A stretch of 64,000 nt of DNA. Source: Lentilactobacillus otakiensis DSM 19908 = JCM 15040 (lineage in GTDB: Bacteria > Bacillota > Bacilli > Lactobacillales > Lactobacillaceae). The notes beneath the pieces are model-generated. The model was not told where the DNA came from. It worked only from the letters and a program-made list of their open reading frames with translations, and did no database searches. A program made the translations under genes and the position numbers. Positions 46,253 to 55,198 of this stretch are shown here, piece after piece (the first letter of the stretch is position 1; the number at the start of each line of letters is the position of its first letter). Location of the stretch: the NCBI RefSeq assembly GCF_001434145.1, contig NZ_AZED01000008.1:124001-188000 (forward strand). Reading direction: 5' to 3'.

Positions 46253-46836
46253 AGGACATATTCCTCTTTCGCATTTTTTATAAAATTCATCATTTTTGTT
46301 GGATCTTTTTTACCATCAGTTTCGACTCCGGATGATACATCGACAATGTCTGGGTTGACCATTTGGACTGCTTGACTGATATTGTCAGGATTCAAGCCGC
46401 CTGCCAGAATCATTGTTCGATCAATGTGGGGAATTGATTGCCAATTCAGCACTTGACCGGAACCTTTGCCGCTGTCGACCATTAAATAGTCGGCGGAGGA
46501 TTGGGGATCGATGGCTTTTCGTTCAAAAACTTGGATGACTTTGAGACCCACCGCCTGTAATGTAGCAATTTCATCAGGGGTGCTTTTACCGTGGAGCTGG
46601 GCGATGTCGATTGCACCAGCGCGGTAAATGGCCAGGATTTCCGCAATTGACTCGTTCACGAAGACGCCAATTTTTTTGATATCAGGATTTAAATTGATTT
46701 GTAATTTAAGTGCCGTTTCTAATGAGACAAAGTGTCGGCTGGGAGCGAAGACAAACCCGGCGAAGTCAGCACCTGCTTCATTAACAGCTTGGATATCTTC
46801 GGGTCTCATGAGGCCGCAAATTTTTACTTTAACCAT
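46249..46836 (-). CDS. trpF: Phosphoribosylanthranilate isomerase
   Basis: 195 residues from ATG 46836 with AGGAGG seven bases upstream (a GTG two codons earlier lies within this site). Motifs VKICGL (catalytic Cys), VDSGKGSG and [10 protein letters not shown] are those of TrpF. Third step of tryptophan synthesis from anthranilate. Separate from trpC, as in most Firmicutes. Confidence 0.95.
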   Translation of the reverse strand: MVKVKICGLMRPEDIQAVNEAGADFAGFVFAPSRHFVSLETALKLQINLNPDIKKIGVFVNESIAEILAIYRAGAIDIAQLHGKSTPDEIATLQAVGLKVIQVFERKAIDPQSSADYLMVDSGKGSGQVLNWQSIPHIDRTMILAGGLNPDNISQAVQMVNPDIVDVSSGVETDGKKDPTKMMNFIKNAKEEYVL

Positions 46837-46853
46837 GGTCACACCTCCTGTGA

Positions 46854-47642
46854 TTATTTGACTGCTGCTTGCTTGAATTCCTTGATGAGTGCTTCTTTGT
46901 CATCAGATCGCATCAGCGTTTCACCCATCAGGATGCCATTGAAGCCGGCATCGGCCAGGACTTCAACATCTGCTTGGGTCTTGATACCACTTTCAGCGAT
47001 CACGGGGATGCCTTCAGGAACCATCGCCCGCAGTTTTAAACTGTTTTGAAAATCAACTTTGAAGTCCTTGAGATTTCGATTATTGATGCCGATGATCTTA
47101 GCACCAGAGTTCAATGCTCGGGTTACCTCATCGGCTGTGTAAGCTTCAACGATTGCCTGCATGCCCAGGCTCTCCGCCAATTCTCGGTAGGATCTTAATT
47201 GCTGGTCATCGACGATGGCAACAATCAGAAGAATGATTGAGGCGCCGTTAGCTTTGGCTTCGTAAATCATGTAAGGGTCAATCGTGAAATCCTTGCGAAG
47301 TGTGGGTGCGGAGACCGCTTGGCTAATTTCTTTCAGGTAGTTAAGATGGCCGTTAAAGTAATCCGGTTCGGTTAGAACGGAAATGGCATCGGCTCCCGCT
47401 TCGTCGTAACTTATGGCGATTTGGAGGTACGGGAAATCAGTCACGATCGTTCCTTTAGATGGGGAAGCTTTCTTCACCTCGGAAATGACATGCAGACCAG
47501 GTTCATTCAAAACGGCGAGAAAATCAGGCTTCAGACCGGCCGGCATATGGGCAACTTCATTTTTTAATTCAGTGAGTGATTTTTGAGCTTCGTGCTTTTT
47601 TAAACGGCGTTGGGTTGCGGCTACTAAGTCATCAAGAATCAT
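46854..47642 (-). CDS. trpC: Indole-3-glycerol phosphate synthase
   Basis: 262 residues. Motifs [12 protein letters not shown] (catalytic Lys), [23 protein letters not shown] and IAESGI are all present. Start ATG overlaps the trpD stop by 4 bases. A single TIM barrel, not fused to trpF. Confidence 0.96.
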   Translation of the reverse strand: MILDDLVAATQRRLKKHEAQKSLTELKNEVAHMPAGLKPDFLAVLNEPGLHVISEVKKASPSKGTIVTDFPYLQIAISYDEAGADAISVLTEPDYFNGHLNYLKEISQAVSAPTLRKDFTIDPYMIYEAKANGASIILLIVAIVDDQQLRSYRELAESLGMQAIVEAYTADEVTRALNSGAKIIGINNRNLKDFKVDFQNSLKLRAMVPEGIPVIAESGIKTQADVEVLADAGFNGILMGETLMRSDDKEALIKEFKQAAVK

Positions 47643-48664
47643 GCAACCACGTCCTTGCGTTTGTCGGAGAAGGCAATCAGGCGGTCAAGTTCTGCTTGGG
47701 CTTTGCCTTCATCGATGGCTTTGGCTGCTAAATCAATTCCTTGTTGGATTGTCAATTCTGGGTGAGCCAGATGTAATGCGGAACCAGCGTTCAGTAAGAC
47801 GATATCTCGCTTAGGGCCTTTCTTTCCGGCTAGGATGTCACGAGTGATTTGACCATTTTCTTCAGGAGTACCGCCGACGAGATCTTGTCGAGCTGCCCGT
47901 TTCAAACCAAATTGTTCAGGGGTGAGAACGTAACTGGTAAGTTGGCCATCGCGTAATTCAACGACTGCCGTTTCGTCAGCGACCGTCATTTCATCAAGAC
48001 CATCGCGGCCGTGAATTACCATGGCATTTTTAACGCCCAACTTCTTCAAAACGTTAGCGAGTGGTTCGAGTAAGTCTTCATCATAAACGCCTAATAATTG
48101 GCTGCTTGGATGCGCTGGGTTGGCCAGGGGTCCAAGAATGTTGAAGATGGTACGAATTCCTAATTGCTTACGGACAGTAGCAACATACTTCATTGACTTG
48201 TGATATTCCTGAGCGAATAAGAAGCAAAGGTTGTTGTCTTGCAAACTTTGGAAGCTGGTGGCTGGATCTTCATTGATGTCTAAGCCAAGTGCTTCGAAAA
48301 CGTCGGCAGCACCGCTCTTGGATGAGGCAGCCCGGTTACCATGCTTAGCAACTTTAGTACCAGTAGCGGCAACTACGATTGCACTGGTGGTGGAAATGTT
48401 GAAGGTGTTGGCTTTGTCGCCACCAGTTCCAACGATTTCCAATACGTTGCCGGCTTCAGGGAACTTCAATGCGTGATTTCTCATGGATGAGGCAGCCCCG
48501 GCAATTTCATCAATGGTTGGGTTCTTAGCAGTTAAAGCGGTTAAGAGGCTGGCAGTTTCAATTTCGGATGTTTCACCGTTCATAATTTCATCGAGAACGG
48601 ATTGGCTTTCATCAAACGTAAGATCTTCGTGGTTAACAACTTTTTCAATGGCTTGTTTTATCAT
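47639..48664 (-). CDS. trpD: Anthranilate phosphoribosyltransferase
   Basis: 341 residues from ATG 48664 (GGAGG five bases or so upstream; the frame opens at a TTG within that site). Motifs [36 protein letters not shown] and NILGPLANP identify TrpD. First enzyme gene of the operon; trpE and trpG are not in front of it. It is controlled by the T-box at 48783-49099. Confidence 0.96.
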   Translation of the reverse strand: MIKQAIEKVVNHEDLTFDESQSVLDEIMNGETSEIETASLLTALTAKNPTIDEIAGAASSMRNHALKFPEAGNVLEIVGTGGDKANTFNISTTSAIVVAATGTKVAKHGNRAASSKSGAADVFEALGLDINEDPATSFQSLQDNNLCFLFAQEYHKSMKYVATVRKQLGIRTIFNILGPLANPAHPSSQLLGVYDEDLLEPLANVLKKLGVKNAMVIHGRDGLDEMTVADETAVVELRDGQLTSYVLTPEQFGLKRAARQDLVGGTPEENGQITRDILAGKKGPKRDIVLLNAGSALHLAHPELTIQQGIDLAAKAIDEGKAQAELDRLIAFSDKRKDVVA

Positions 48665-48719
48665 AGTGGTTTCCTCCAAATATTTTCTTTATAGTAAGTT
48701 CGAATCAATGATTTAAAGT

Positions 48720-48758
48720 TCAGTCTATGATTTGCCATCGTTTAGTTTCTTTTTTCAT
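48720..48758 (-). CDS. 12-residue leader peptide between T-box and trpD
   Basis: MKKETKRWQIID, ATG with a strong GGAGGT seven bases upstream, located right after the T-box terminator and 55 bases before trpD. It contains a single Trp codon. The ribosome site is better than needed for a chance ORF. It may be a true leader peptide, or a remnant of a lost first gene such as trpE. Confidence 0.5.
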   Translation of the reverse strand: MKKETKRWQIID

Positions 48759-48782
48759 AAGTGTGACCTCCGTAAATTAGAT

Positions 48783-49099
48783 AAAAAAATAATCCGTCCA
48801 TAACAAAGTTGATTGTTAAGGACGGATTATTCCGCGGTGCCACCTTAGTTCAATTAATCAGGGTAGATAAAAATCATCTATTAAGTTCCCCAATTAATCA
48901 CTCTTAGCAAGGGACTAACATCCCTCCGGCAACTGACGTATGCCATCACGTTTCTCCGTACTTGCGAACTTTCGGAAGAACCCTCAGTGGTCCATTTAAT
49001 CATCTGCGTTCGGCTGCACTCTCAGCAACGGCAGCTCTCTTTGCGTGCACAATGATCTTGATCTCCACTTCATCGGTTTTATGGACGAATTAATTGTTG
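48783..49099 (-). promoter_or_regulatory. tRNA-Trp responsive T-box leader with terminator
   Basis: Minus strand: start near 49099; stem I with AGAGAG bulge features; specifier candidate UGG in AAATGGACCAC; T-box AAGGTGGCACCGCGG at 48832-48846. Its variable base is C, which pairs with the G discriminator of tRNA-Trp. A terminator follows (AATAATCCGTCC...GGACGGATTATT plus T run, 48783-48830). Uncharged tRNA-Trp should open trpDCFBA. Confidence 0.92.
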
Positions 49100-49105
49100 C
49101 TTTGT

Positions 49106-49134
49106 ATATTAGAGCCTTATAATAGAAATGTCAA
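49106..49134 (-). promoter_or_regulatory. Promoter of the trp operon
   Basis: TTGACA (49129-49134), 17-base spacer, TAATAT (49106-49111). Confidence 0.88.
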
Positions 49135-49183
49135 CAGATTTTAATTAAATAATTTAAAAAAATCCAAAAAGGTGGTCATTTTC

Positions 49184-49522
49184 GTGGAAAAACTAGTCAG
49201 AGAATACATCGAAAATCAGCCCGTGGCAAGGCAATCCAAGCTTAACCAGCTTTACCAAATTATGAGTGAAGAAATGCCGGAAAATTATGAGGAAAAGATT
49301 TCATATGGTATGCCGACCTTTCATTTTCATAAAAACATTATTCATTTTGCGAATTTTAAAAATCATATTGGTATTTATCCAGGGCCAAAAGCAATTGTCG
49401 CTTTCAAAGATCAGCTGACAGACTATAAGACCAGCATCGGTGCCATTCAATTACCAGTTGATCAACCGCTTCCAGTTCAACTCATTAAAAAAATTGTTCA
49501 ATACAATCTCCAGAATGCCTAG
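49184..49522 (+). CDS. DUF1801 family protein
   Basis: 112 residues from GTG 49184, eight bases after AAGGTGG; another GTG lies four codons upstream. The pattern YEEKISYGMPTF...HIGIYPGPKAI is the DUF1801 (YdhG-like, Fra-type) fold, a small cytosolic protein; a role in iron handling has been proposed for Bacillus Fra. Monocistronic and divergent from the trp operon. Confidence 0.87.
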   Translation: MEKLVREYIENQPVARQSKLNQLYQIMSEEMPENYEEKISYGMPTFHFHKNIIHFANFKNHIGIYPGPKAIVAFKDQLTDYKTSIGAIQLPVDQPLPVQLIKKIVQYNLQNA

Positions 49523-49578
49523 TATTCTCCCGTGGAATATGGTATCACGGTACATAAGAGAGATTGGGAGATGTTAGT

Positions 49579-49890
49579 GTGCAAAATCAGTTGAGTCACC
49601 CTGGTGGTAGTCAACTACATGAGAACAAACGGATGTTTAGTGAGGAGAAAGTAATCGGGGATATCGCGACTGTCGCGAATATGATTATGTATATCTCATA
49701 CATAGGAGAAATCCTGCAGAATTTGAACGGCCAACCGACGTCATTTATTCAGCCCTTCTGTGCGTCAATCAACGCGGCATTGTGGGTTGCTTATGGCTGG
49801 GTGAAGCCAAAACGGGATTGGATTTTGATTGTGGCAGATGTGCCTGGAGTTATCTTTGGGTTGATCGCTGCAGTCACAGCTATTATGTAA
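49579..49890 (+). CDS. SemiSWEET-type sugar transporter
   Basis: 103 residues from GTG 49579 with GGGAGA upstream. After a polar head come three membrane helices with the MtN3/PQ-loop pattern (YISYIGEILQN, SFIQPFCASINAALWVAYG, DWILIVADVPGVIFG). SemiSWEETs work as homodimers and move mono- or disaccharides down their gradient. The substrate is not predictable. Confidence 0.85.
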   Translation: MQNQLSHPGGSQLHENKRMFSEEKVIGDIATVANMIMYISYIGEILQNLNGQPTSFIQPFCASINAALWVAYGWVKPKRDWILIVADVPGVIFGLIAAVTAIM

Positions 49891-49901
49891 AATATGATGG
49901 G

Positions 49902-49938
49902 AGTGCGTTGCCATTAGATTGGTTAACGCACTTTTTTG
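49902..49938 (+). terminator. Terminator of the SemiSWEET gene
   Basis: AGTGCGTTGCC, loop, GGTTAACGCACT followed by TTTTT. Confidence 0.83.
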
Positions 49939-49975
49939 ATGTATAATTTTGGAAAATCACTCAGGAGACGATGAG

Positions 49976-50761
49976 ATGAAAATTAAAATAGCACTGGCTC
50001 AGCTCGATATTGTATTTGGCGATCCAGATAAAAACTTTGCTCAAATTGAACCAAACGTTCAAAATGCAGCCGAACAACAGGCAGATATTATTGTCTTTCC
50101 TGAAATGTGGAATACCGGATACGATTTAACTCGGCTGGATAAAGTTGCGGACAAGGATGGCCAACGGACGCAGCAATTATTATCTGAATTGGCGAAGAAA
50201 TATCAGATTACCGTGCATGGCGGCTCGGTTTCCACAGCGAAACATGGGGCTTTTTACAATACAACGTATATTTTTGGCCCGGATGGCACTCTGCTGACAA
50301 CTTACGATAAAGTTCACCTCTTCGGCTTGATGCATGAGGATGACTATTTGGCCGCCGGGGTAGAAGAAGATCATTTTCAAATTAACGGGATTAATGCCGC
50401 AAGTGTGATCTGTTACGATATTCGTTTCCCGGAATGGCTGCGGACATTGAGCTTAGACGATAGTCGAATCTTGTTTGTGCCTGCTGAATGGCCAACCTCA
50501 AGAATTCCACAATGGCGCCGTTTGTTAGCAGCCCGAGCGATCGAAAATCAGAGCTTTGTGGTTGCCGTTAATCGAGTAGGCAGTGATCCGGATAACCCAT
50601 TTGGTGGTCATTCGGGAATTTATAATCCAATGGGTGATGAGCTCCTGACACTGGATGATCAACCGCGGTTAAAAACTTTTACGATTGACACCAAAGAAAC
50701 TGATGATGCGCGTGGGTTTATGCCGGTGTTTGATGATCGACGACCGGAATTGTATCGATAG
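49976..50761 (+). CDS. Carbon-nitrogen hydrolase (nitrilase superfamily, omega-amidase-like)
   Basis: 261 residues from ATG 49976 (AGGAGA upstream). The Glu-Lys-Cys triad is visible: Glu in VFPEMW, Lys in YDKVHLF and Cys in ASVICYDIRFPEW. The pattern is that of YafV/MtnU-like amidases, which deamidate 2-oxoglutaramate or 2-oxosuccinamate; this exact substrate is inferred. Convergent with the efflux pump gene. Confidence 0.9.
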   Translation: MKIKIALAQLDIVFGDPDKNFAQIEPNVQNAAEQQADIIVFPEMWNTGYDLTRLDKVADKDGQRTQQLLSELAKKYQITVHGGSVSTAKHGAFYNTTYIFGPDGTLLTTYDKVHLFGLMHEDDYLAAGVEEDHFQINGINAASVICYDIRFPEWLRTLSLDDSRILFVPAEWPTSRIPQWRRLLAARAIENQSFVVAVNRVGSDPDNPFGGHSGIYNPMGDELLTLDDQPRLKTFTIDTKETDDARGFMPVFDDRRPELYR

Positions 50762-50806
50762 AAAAAAGTTTGATTACGACTTGAGATCGCAATCAAACTT
50801 TTTTAT
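50762..50806. terminator. Bidirectional terminator
   Basis: AAAAAAGTTTGATT...AATCAAACTTTTTT, between the convergent amidase and efflux genes. Confidence 0.88.
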
Positions 50807-52377
50807 TTTTTCTGTTTAACTTCCAGATGAACACTGTCAACATGATTCTTCATCAATATAGCAGCACCAATTGCTCCAACCACGACAATGATGCCAGAAG
50901 TCACCGCAACTGCCGCCATCCCGTTATCATAGGCATGGATGACGATTTTTTGCAGTGGTGCAGCAAATGGCATGTGGTTCATTCTAGTTGAGAAGGCAAT
51001 TGTGTGACCAGAAAATGGTCCGGCGTTAATCAACACGTCTTTGATATTATTCATAATTTTGGCAGGCATTTCAAGATTGGGCATGTGGGCGTTCAAGTGG
51101 CTCTCATATTGGGCGTCTTGAATCAGCCCCAATCCTACCACTCCGACTGTGGTACCGAATTGCCTGAACACGTTCAGTAAACCAGACACCATGCCCATAT
51201 CCTGAGGCAGGGTGCCTTCCATACCAGCGGTGTTTAGCAATGGATTAACCATGCCATTGGCAATTCCCATCAGAACCATGCCGGGCCATAGTTCAACGAA
51301 AGTCACAGTTGGACTGATTGAGTTGGCCATCAAGAAGAAGCCGACACCACCAACCAACATACTCCAGACAATCATCCATTTCTTGGAATATCGAGAGCTG
51401 AGAATTCCAGCGACTGGACCGAGAAATAGTGACCAGGCACTGATTGCCAGTTGTCTAACTCCAGTTTGAACGGCGGAATAACCGATATAGTTTTGCATGA
51501 GCGCCGTTAAAAAGGCATTATAGGCGTAGATTCCTGATCCTAAGGCGAAGGCCACGATAATGGTTCCAAGGAAATGTGGCCGTTTGAACATCTTAATATC
51601 GACCATCGGATCTTCAACCCGCATTTCAACAAAGACAAACCCAACCATCACGATGATCCCACCAATTAGCAGACTGCTAACACGGGAATCAGTCCATGAC
51701 CAGTGTGGATGGCCCTCCTTGACGATTAGGCCATAAATTACCGCAAATAGGCCAATCGCTGAAAGGATCATCCCGATAAGGTCAATTTTGTGATTTTTAC
51801 CATAACTTGGTGTTTCACGCACATAGATTAAGGTCAGGATCACGGCAATAATCCCAAATGGAACATTGACATAGAAGATTGCCGGCCAGCCGAAGTGTTC
51901 TACTAGGTACCCACCAATTAGCGGCCCTGAAGCTGATGAGACACCAATGATAGAGCCTAGAATTCCCAACGCGAGGCCCCGTTCTTTACCCTCGAAATTT
52001 GAGGCAACCAATGCCATTGACAATGACATCATTCCGGCGCCACCAACTGCTTGAACCCCCCGACTAATATCGAGGATGAATAGCGTTGGCGCCATACCAT
52101 TAATTGCCGAGGCGATGACAAATAGAATCATCGAACCTAAGAAGATTTTCTTACGGCCGTACATATCGCCTAGTTTGGACATAATCATCAAAGTGACCGC
52201 ATACACCAGGGTATAGGCATTCAGCACCCACTGTAAATCAGTAAAAGTAGTGTTGAACCCTTTGGCCATCGTCGGCAATGCAACATTGACGACTGTGACA
52301 TCCAACAGGCCCATGAAGACGCCCAATCCCATTGCGGAGAGGGCAATCCAACGGGCAATTTTAGTTTGTTTTTGCAT
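50803..52377 (-). CDS. DHA2-family (14-helix) drug efflux MFS transporter
   Basis: 524 residues, 14 membrane helices. Motif D1 (LDVTVVNVALPTM), motif A (SKLGDMYGRKK) and the antiporter motif C (GVSSASGPLIGGYLVEHFGW) are as in EmrB/QacA. It should export lipophilic compounds against protons. It sits 43 bases downstream of a small membrane ORF on the same strand. Confidence 0.92.
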   Translation of the reverse strand: MQKQTKIARWIALSAMGLGVFMGLLDVTVVNVALPTMAKGFNTTFTDLQWVLNAYTLVYAVTLMIMSKLGDMYGRKKIFLGSMILFVIASAINGMAPTLFILDISRGVQAVGGAGMMSLSMALVASNFEGKERGLALGILGSIIGVSSASGPLIGGYLVEHFGWPAIFYVNVPFGIIAVILTLIYVRETPSYGKNHKIDLIGMILSAIGLFAVIYGLIVKEGHPHWSWTDSRVSSLLIGGIIVMVGFVFVEMRVEDPMVDIKMFKRPHFLGTIIVAFALGSGIYAYNAFLTALMQNYIGYSAVQTGVRQLAISAWSLFLGPVAGILSSRYSKKWMIVWSMLVGGVGFFLMANSISPTVTFVELWPGMVLMGIANGMVNPLLNTAGMEGTLPQDMGMVSGLLNVFRQFGTTVGVVGLGLIQDAQYESHLNAHMPNLEMPAKIMNNIKDVLINAGPFSGHTIAFSTRMNHMPFAAPLQKIVIHAYDNGMAAVAVTSGIIVVVGAIGAAILMKNHVDSVHLEVKQKK

Positions 52378-52419
52378 AAGTAACTTCCAATCTGAATAAA
52401 TTTACGAACAAAATAATTA

Positions 52420-52569
52420 CTAACGATTCATTCTACGATAGATAATATAGAGCACAATTGCCAAGATCAGCCCGAACCCAAGAATTGGCTGCTCTCGAAA
52501 AATCAAATGAAAAAAGAAAATGGAGTGGAAACCATGAATCCCCACAACAAGAAAATTTAATAAATCCAT
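52420..52569 (-). CDS. Small 49-residue membrane protein upstream of the efflux pump
   Basis: ATG 52569 with an AAGAAGCGG site. The sequence is MDLLNFLVVGIHGF...RRMNR with two hydrophobic stretches separated by FREQP and a basic C-terminal tail. It lies between a putative promoter/operator (ATACTTACAGTAT near 52599-52611) and the DHA2 gene, so the two are probably one transcript. Unknown family; could be an accessory subunit of the pump. Confidence 0.6.
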   Translation of the reverse strand: MDLLNFLVVGIHGFHSIFFFHLIFREQPILGFGLILAIVLYIIYRRMNR

Positions 52570-52646
52570 AATTTTTCCGCTTCTTTCTAGTATACTTACA
52601 GTATGTATTCTTATTTTAGCCTAAAACAGGCTGCGGGGAGGAAAAA

Positions 52647-54107
52647 ATGAATATTGATTGGTCGATGGTTTTTAATATCATAGTTGTGGTTAACGCGGTT
52701 CTGGCGATTTTCACTGTGTTCAGGGAGAAACGGGATATCGCTGCAATTTGGGCTTGGCTTTTGGTGCTGGTATTTTTGCCGCTGGTCGGCTTTATTGCCT
52801 ACGCCTTTCTTGGCCGAAAATTGCCCAAAAACCGATTATTCAAATTACATAAACACGTGCAGATGCAGCTGGATGAACGGCTGAACGAACAGCGAAATCA
52901 GTTGGGGCATGCCGATAAGACGCCCGCTGACGAAGTCGTTACCGACGCAAAAAACGCCGTTGATATGTTCATGACAACCGATCACGCTTTTTTGAGCCGC
53001 CAAAATAAAGTCCACATCTTTACCGATGGCAATGCACTCTTCCATAAAATCATTGGTGACATTGAAGCCGCCAAGAAAAGCATCCATATTGAATTCTACA
53101 CTTTTTACAATGATAAGATTGGAAATGAGATCTTAAACCTGCTGATTGAAAAAGCCCGCGAAGGTGTCGAGGTGCGAGTCATCTATGATTCATGGGGATC
53201 GATGGGGACTACCCGAAAATTCTTCCAACCGTTAGTTGACGCTGGCGGCAAAGCCTTTCCGTTCTTGAACACCCGCTCAGTTCTGTTGGATTTCCGTATT
53301 AACTTTCGTGACCATAGAAAGATTATTGTGATCGACGGAACCATCGGCTACACAGGTGGTTTCAATATTGGCGACCAGTATTTAGGCCGGAAGAAAAAAT
53401 TCGGTAACTGGCGCGACACCCATATCCGAATTATCGGTTCTGGGGTATTTGGTTTGCAGGCCCGATTCATTCTTGATTGGAACGCCACCAGTCCCCGCGA
53501 CCAAATAGATGAAGAGGAAGTTGAAGCCAAATACTTCCCTGTCACGACTACGAAAGGGAACGTCAACATGCAGATTGTTTCCAGCGGACCGGATTCAGAT
53601 TTGCAGCAGATTAAAATGGGTTACATCAAATTGATTACAATGGCAAAAAAATATTGCTGGATTCAATCGCCATACTTGATTCCAGACGATAGTGTCATGG
53701 ATGCATTGCGGATTGCCGCCATGTCCGGCGTTGATGTTCGGATCATGGTGCCAAGTATGCCGGATCACCCATTTGTCTACCGGGCCACCCAGTATTACGC
53801 CCGCCAACTTGCTGAAGAAGGCGTCAAAATCTACTATTATGGCAATGGTTTTCTACATGCCAAGACGATGGTAATCGATGACAAAATTGCTTCGGTGGGT
53901 TCAGCCAATTTGGATTACCGGAGTTTTAAACTCAATTTTGAAATTAACGCGTTTATTTATGATCAGAAATTATCAGCTGATTTACGCGATATCTTTTTGA
54001 ATGATATCGATGTCAGTGAACTCCAGACCCCAGAGATGTTTGAACAACAGTCATTGTGGTTGAAATTCAAGCAAACCTTTAGTCGTCTGCTGTCCCCGAT
54101 TTTATAA
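52647..54107 (+). CDS. cls: Cardiolipin synthase
   Basis: 486 residues. Two N-terminal membrane helices (PLDc_N), then two phospholipase-D HKD motifs: HRKIIVIDGTIGYTGG and HAKTMVIDDKIASVGSAN. It joins two phosphatidylglycerols to cardiolipin at the membrane. Ribosome site GGGGAGG. It is followed after 21 bases by the alarmone synthetase gene. Confidence 0.95.
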   Translation: MNIDWSMVFNIIVVVNAVLAIFTVFREKRDIAAIWAWLLVLVFLPLVGFIAYAFLGRKLPKNRLFKLHKHVQMQLDERLNEQRNQLGHADKTPADEVVTDAKNAVDMFMTTDHAFLSRQNKVHIFTDGNALFHKIIGDIEAAKKSIHIEFYTFYNDKIGNEILNLLIEKAREGVEVRVIYDSWGSMGTTRKFFQPLVDAGGKAFPFLNTRSVLLDFRINFRDHRKIIVIDGTIGYTGGFNIGDQYLGRKKKFGNWRDTHIRIIGSGVFGLQARFILDWNATSPRDQIDEEEVEAKYFPVTTTKGNVNMQIVSSGPDSDLQQIKMGYIKLITMAKKYCWIQSPYLIPDDSVMDALRIAAMSGVDVRIMVPSMPDHPFVYRATQYYARQLAEEGVKIYYYGNGFLHAKTMVIDDKIASVGSANLDYRSFKLNFEINAFIYDQKLSADLRDIFLNDIDVSELQTPEMFEQQSLWLKFKQTFSRLLSPIL

Positions 54108-54128
54108 AATTTCACGAGGTGCAATGAT

Positions 54129-54815
54129 ATGATACTTGAACGAAGTAATTTTTTGGACGTCAAACAAATTATGAAGGATATTGAAAAGTCCCCTCTGAAA
54201 GGTCAAATTGGCGATTTGAAGGAATTGGCCCAGATTTATCAGCTGCGCCATTCAGGCGTTAATGAGATTGGGACCAAGTTGGAAAACTTGGATGAAGAAT
54301 ATTCGATGAACTATGATCACAACCCCATTCACCACATGGAAGAACGGATGAAGAGTGTTCGAAGTTTGGCTGGCAAAATCGTTCGCAAAGGCTACCCACT
54401 GAATCTAGATACGATTCATCATAAAATTAACGATATCGGTGGCATTCGGGTAATCACCAACTATATTGATGATGTTTATCGGGTTGAGGAAGCCTTGGTT
54501 CAACAGTCCGACGTGACCTTGATGAAACGCAAGAACTACATCGAGGATCCTAAACCCAGTGGCTATCGGAGCCTGCATCTGGTCGTTTCAGTGCCAGTGT
54601 TCCAGTCCAACGGTGTGTTTGATGTGCCGGTTGAAGTCCAACTGCGGACAATTGGGATGGATATGTGGGCCAGCTTGGAACACAAACTGCGATACAAGAC
54701 CGATGTGCCTAAGGAAAAAGTGGATGAGCATGCTGGTAATTTGAAGGAATATGCCAGTGAGTTGTACGATATTGAAAGTCGAATGCAGAAAATCTTCCGC
54801 GATCTTCAGGGATGA
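54129..54815 (+). CDS. Small alarmone synthetase (RelP/RelQ-like, (p)ppGpp synthase)
   Basis: 228 residues, synthetase domain only, with no HD hydrolase or TGS/ACT domains. Motifs INDIGGIRVITNYIDD, DPKPSGYRSLHL and EVQLRTIGMDMWASLEHK are the RelA/SpoT catalytic signature. Makes (p)ppGpp from GTP/GDP and ATP. A C-terminal helix (ELYDIESRMQKIF) suits tetramer formation. Close spacing suggests co-transcription with cls, linking membrane and stress response; this is inference. Confidence 0.92.
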   Translation: MILERSNFLDVKQIMKDIEKSPLKGQIGDLKELAQIYQLRHSGVNEIGTKLENLDEEYSMNYDHNPIHHMEERMKSVRSLAGKIVRKGYPLNLDTIHHKINDIGGIRVITNYIDDVYRVEEALVQQSDVTLMKRKNYIEDPKPSGYRSLHLVVSVPVFQSNGVFDVPVEVQLRTIGMDMWASLEHKLRYKTDVPKEKVDEHAGNLKEYASELYDIESRMQKIFRDLQG

Positions 54816-54866
54816 TTTGAAGTCAGTTTATTTGTACATCAAGCTAATCCATCATATAATAATGGT

Positions 54867-55096
54867 GAAAGGTGAATGAACTAATCACCTGCAAGACAGA
54901 CGAGGGATTTCCGAAAATAATGTAGGTGCTAAGTCAGCGAGCTTAGATCCGAGTAGTCTGCCGGTTCCACCCTGCAGAAGATATTTAATGATACGAATAC
55001 CGACCATGAATTGGTCAATGATTGGTTCGATACCTTTCAGACAACATGTTTCAAACAGGATCTCATCGCCTAGAGGGCGGTGAGATCCTGTTTTTG
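54867..55096 (+). ncRNA. Candidate structured small RNA of about 230 nt
   Basis: Promoter TTGTAC (54832-54837), 17-base spacer, TATAAT (54855-54860), and a strong terminator (AACAGGATCTCATCGCC / GGCGGTGAGATCCTGTT plus TTTG, about 55053-55096). Between them no ORF with a ribosome site is seen, but there are hairpins GGTGA...TCACC, CACCTGCA...TGTAGGTG, GCTAAG...CTTAG and GACCA-loop-TGGTC. I matched it to no known RNA (not tmRNA, RNase P, SRP or 6S by eye). It could also be a riboswitch with its terminator for the following reductase gene. Confidence 0.6.
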
Positions 55097-55198
55097 TGTG
55101 TCTTGATCATTCTCAAAGAGCCTTTTGTTTGATAACCAATTTGATAACTCTTACAATTTTGGTAAACCATGACAGATTAACAGATAGGAGTGCGAAAA

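Noticed and set aside
48231-48716. Plus-strand ORFs of 77-81 codons opposite trpD
   Set aside because: They are antisense shadows of trpD with no ribosome site, and their codon pattern simply mirrors the real gene.
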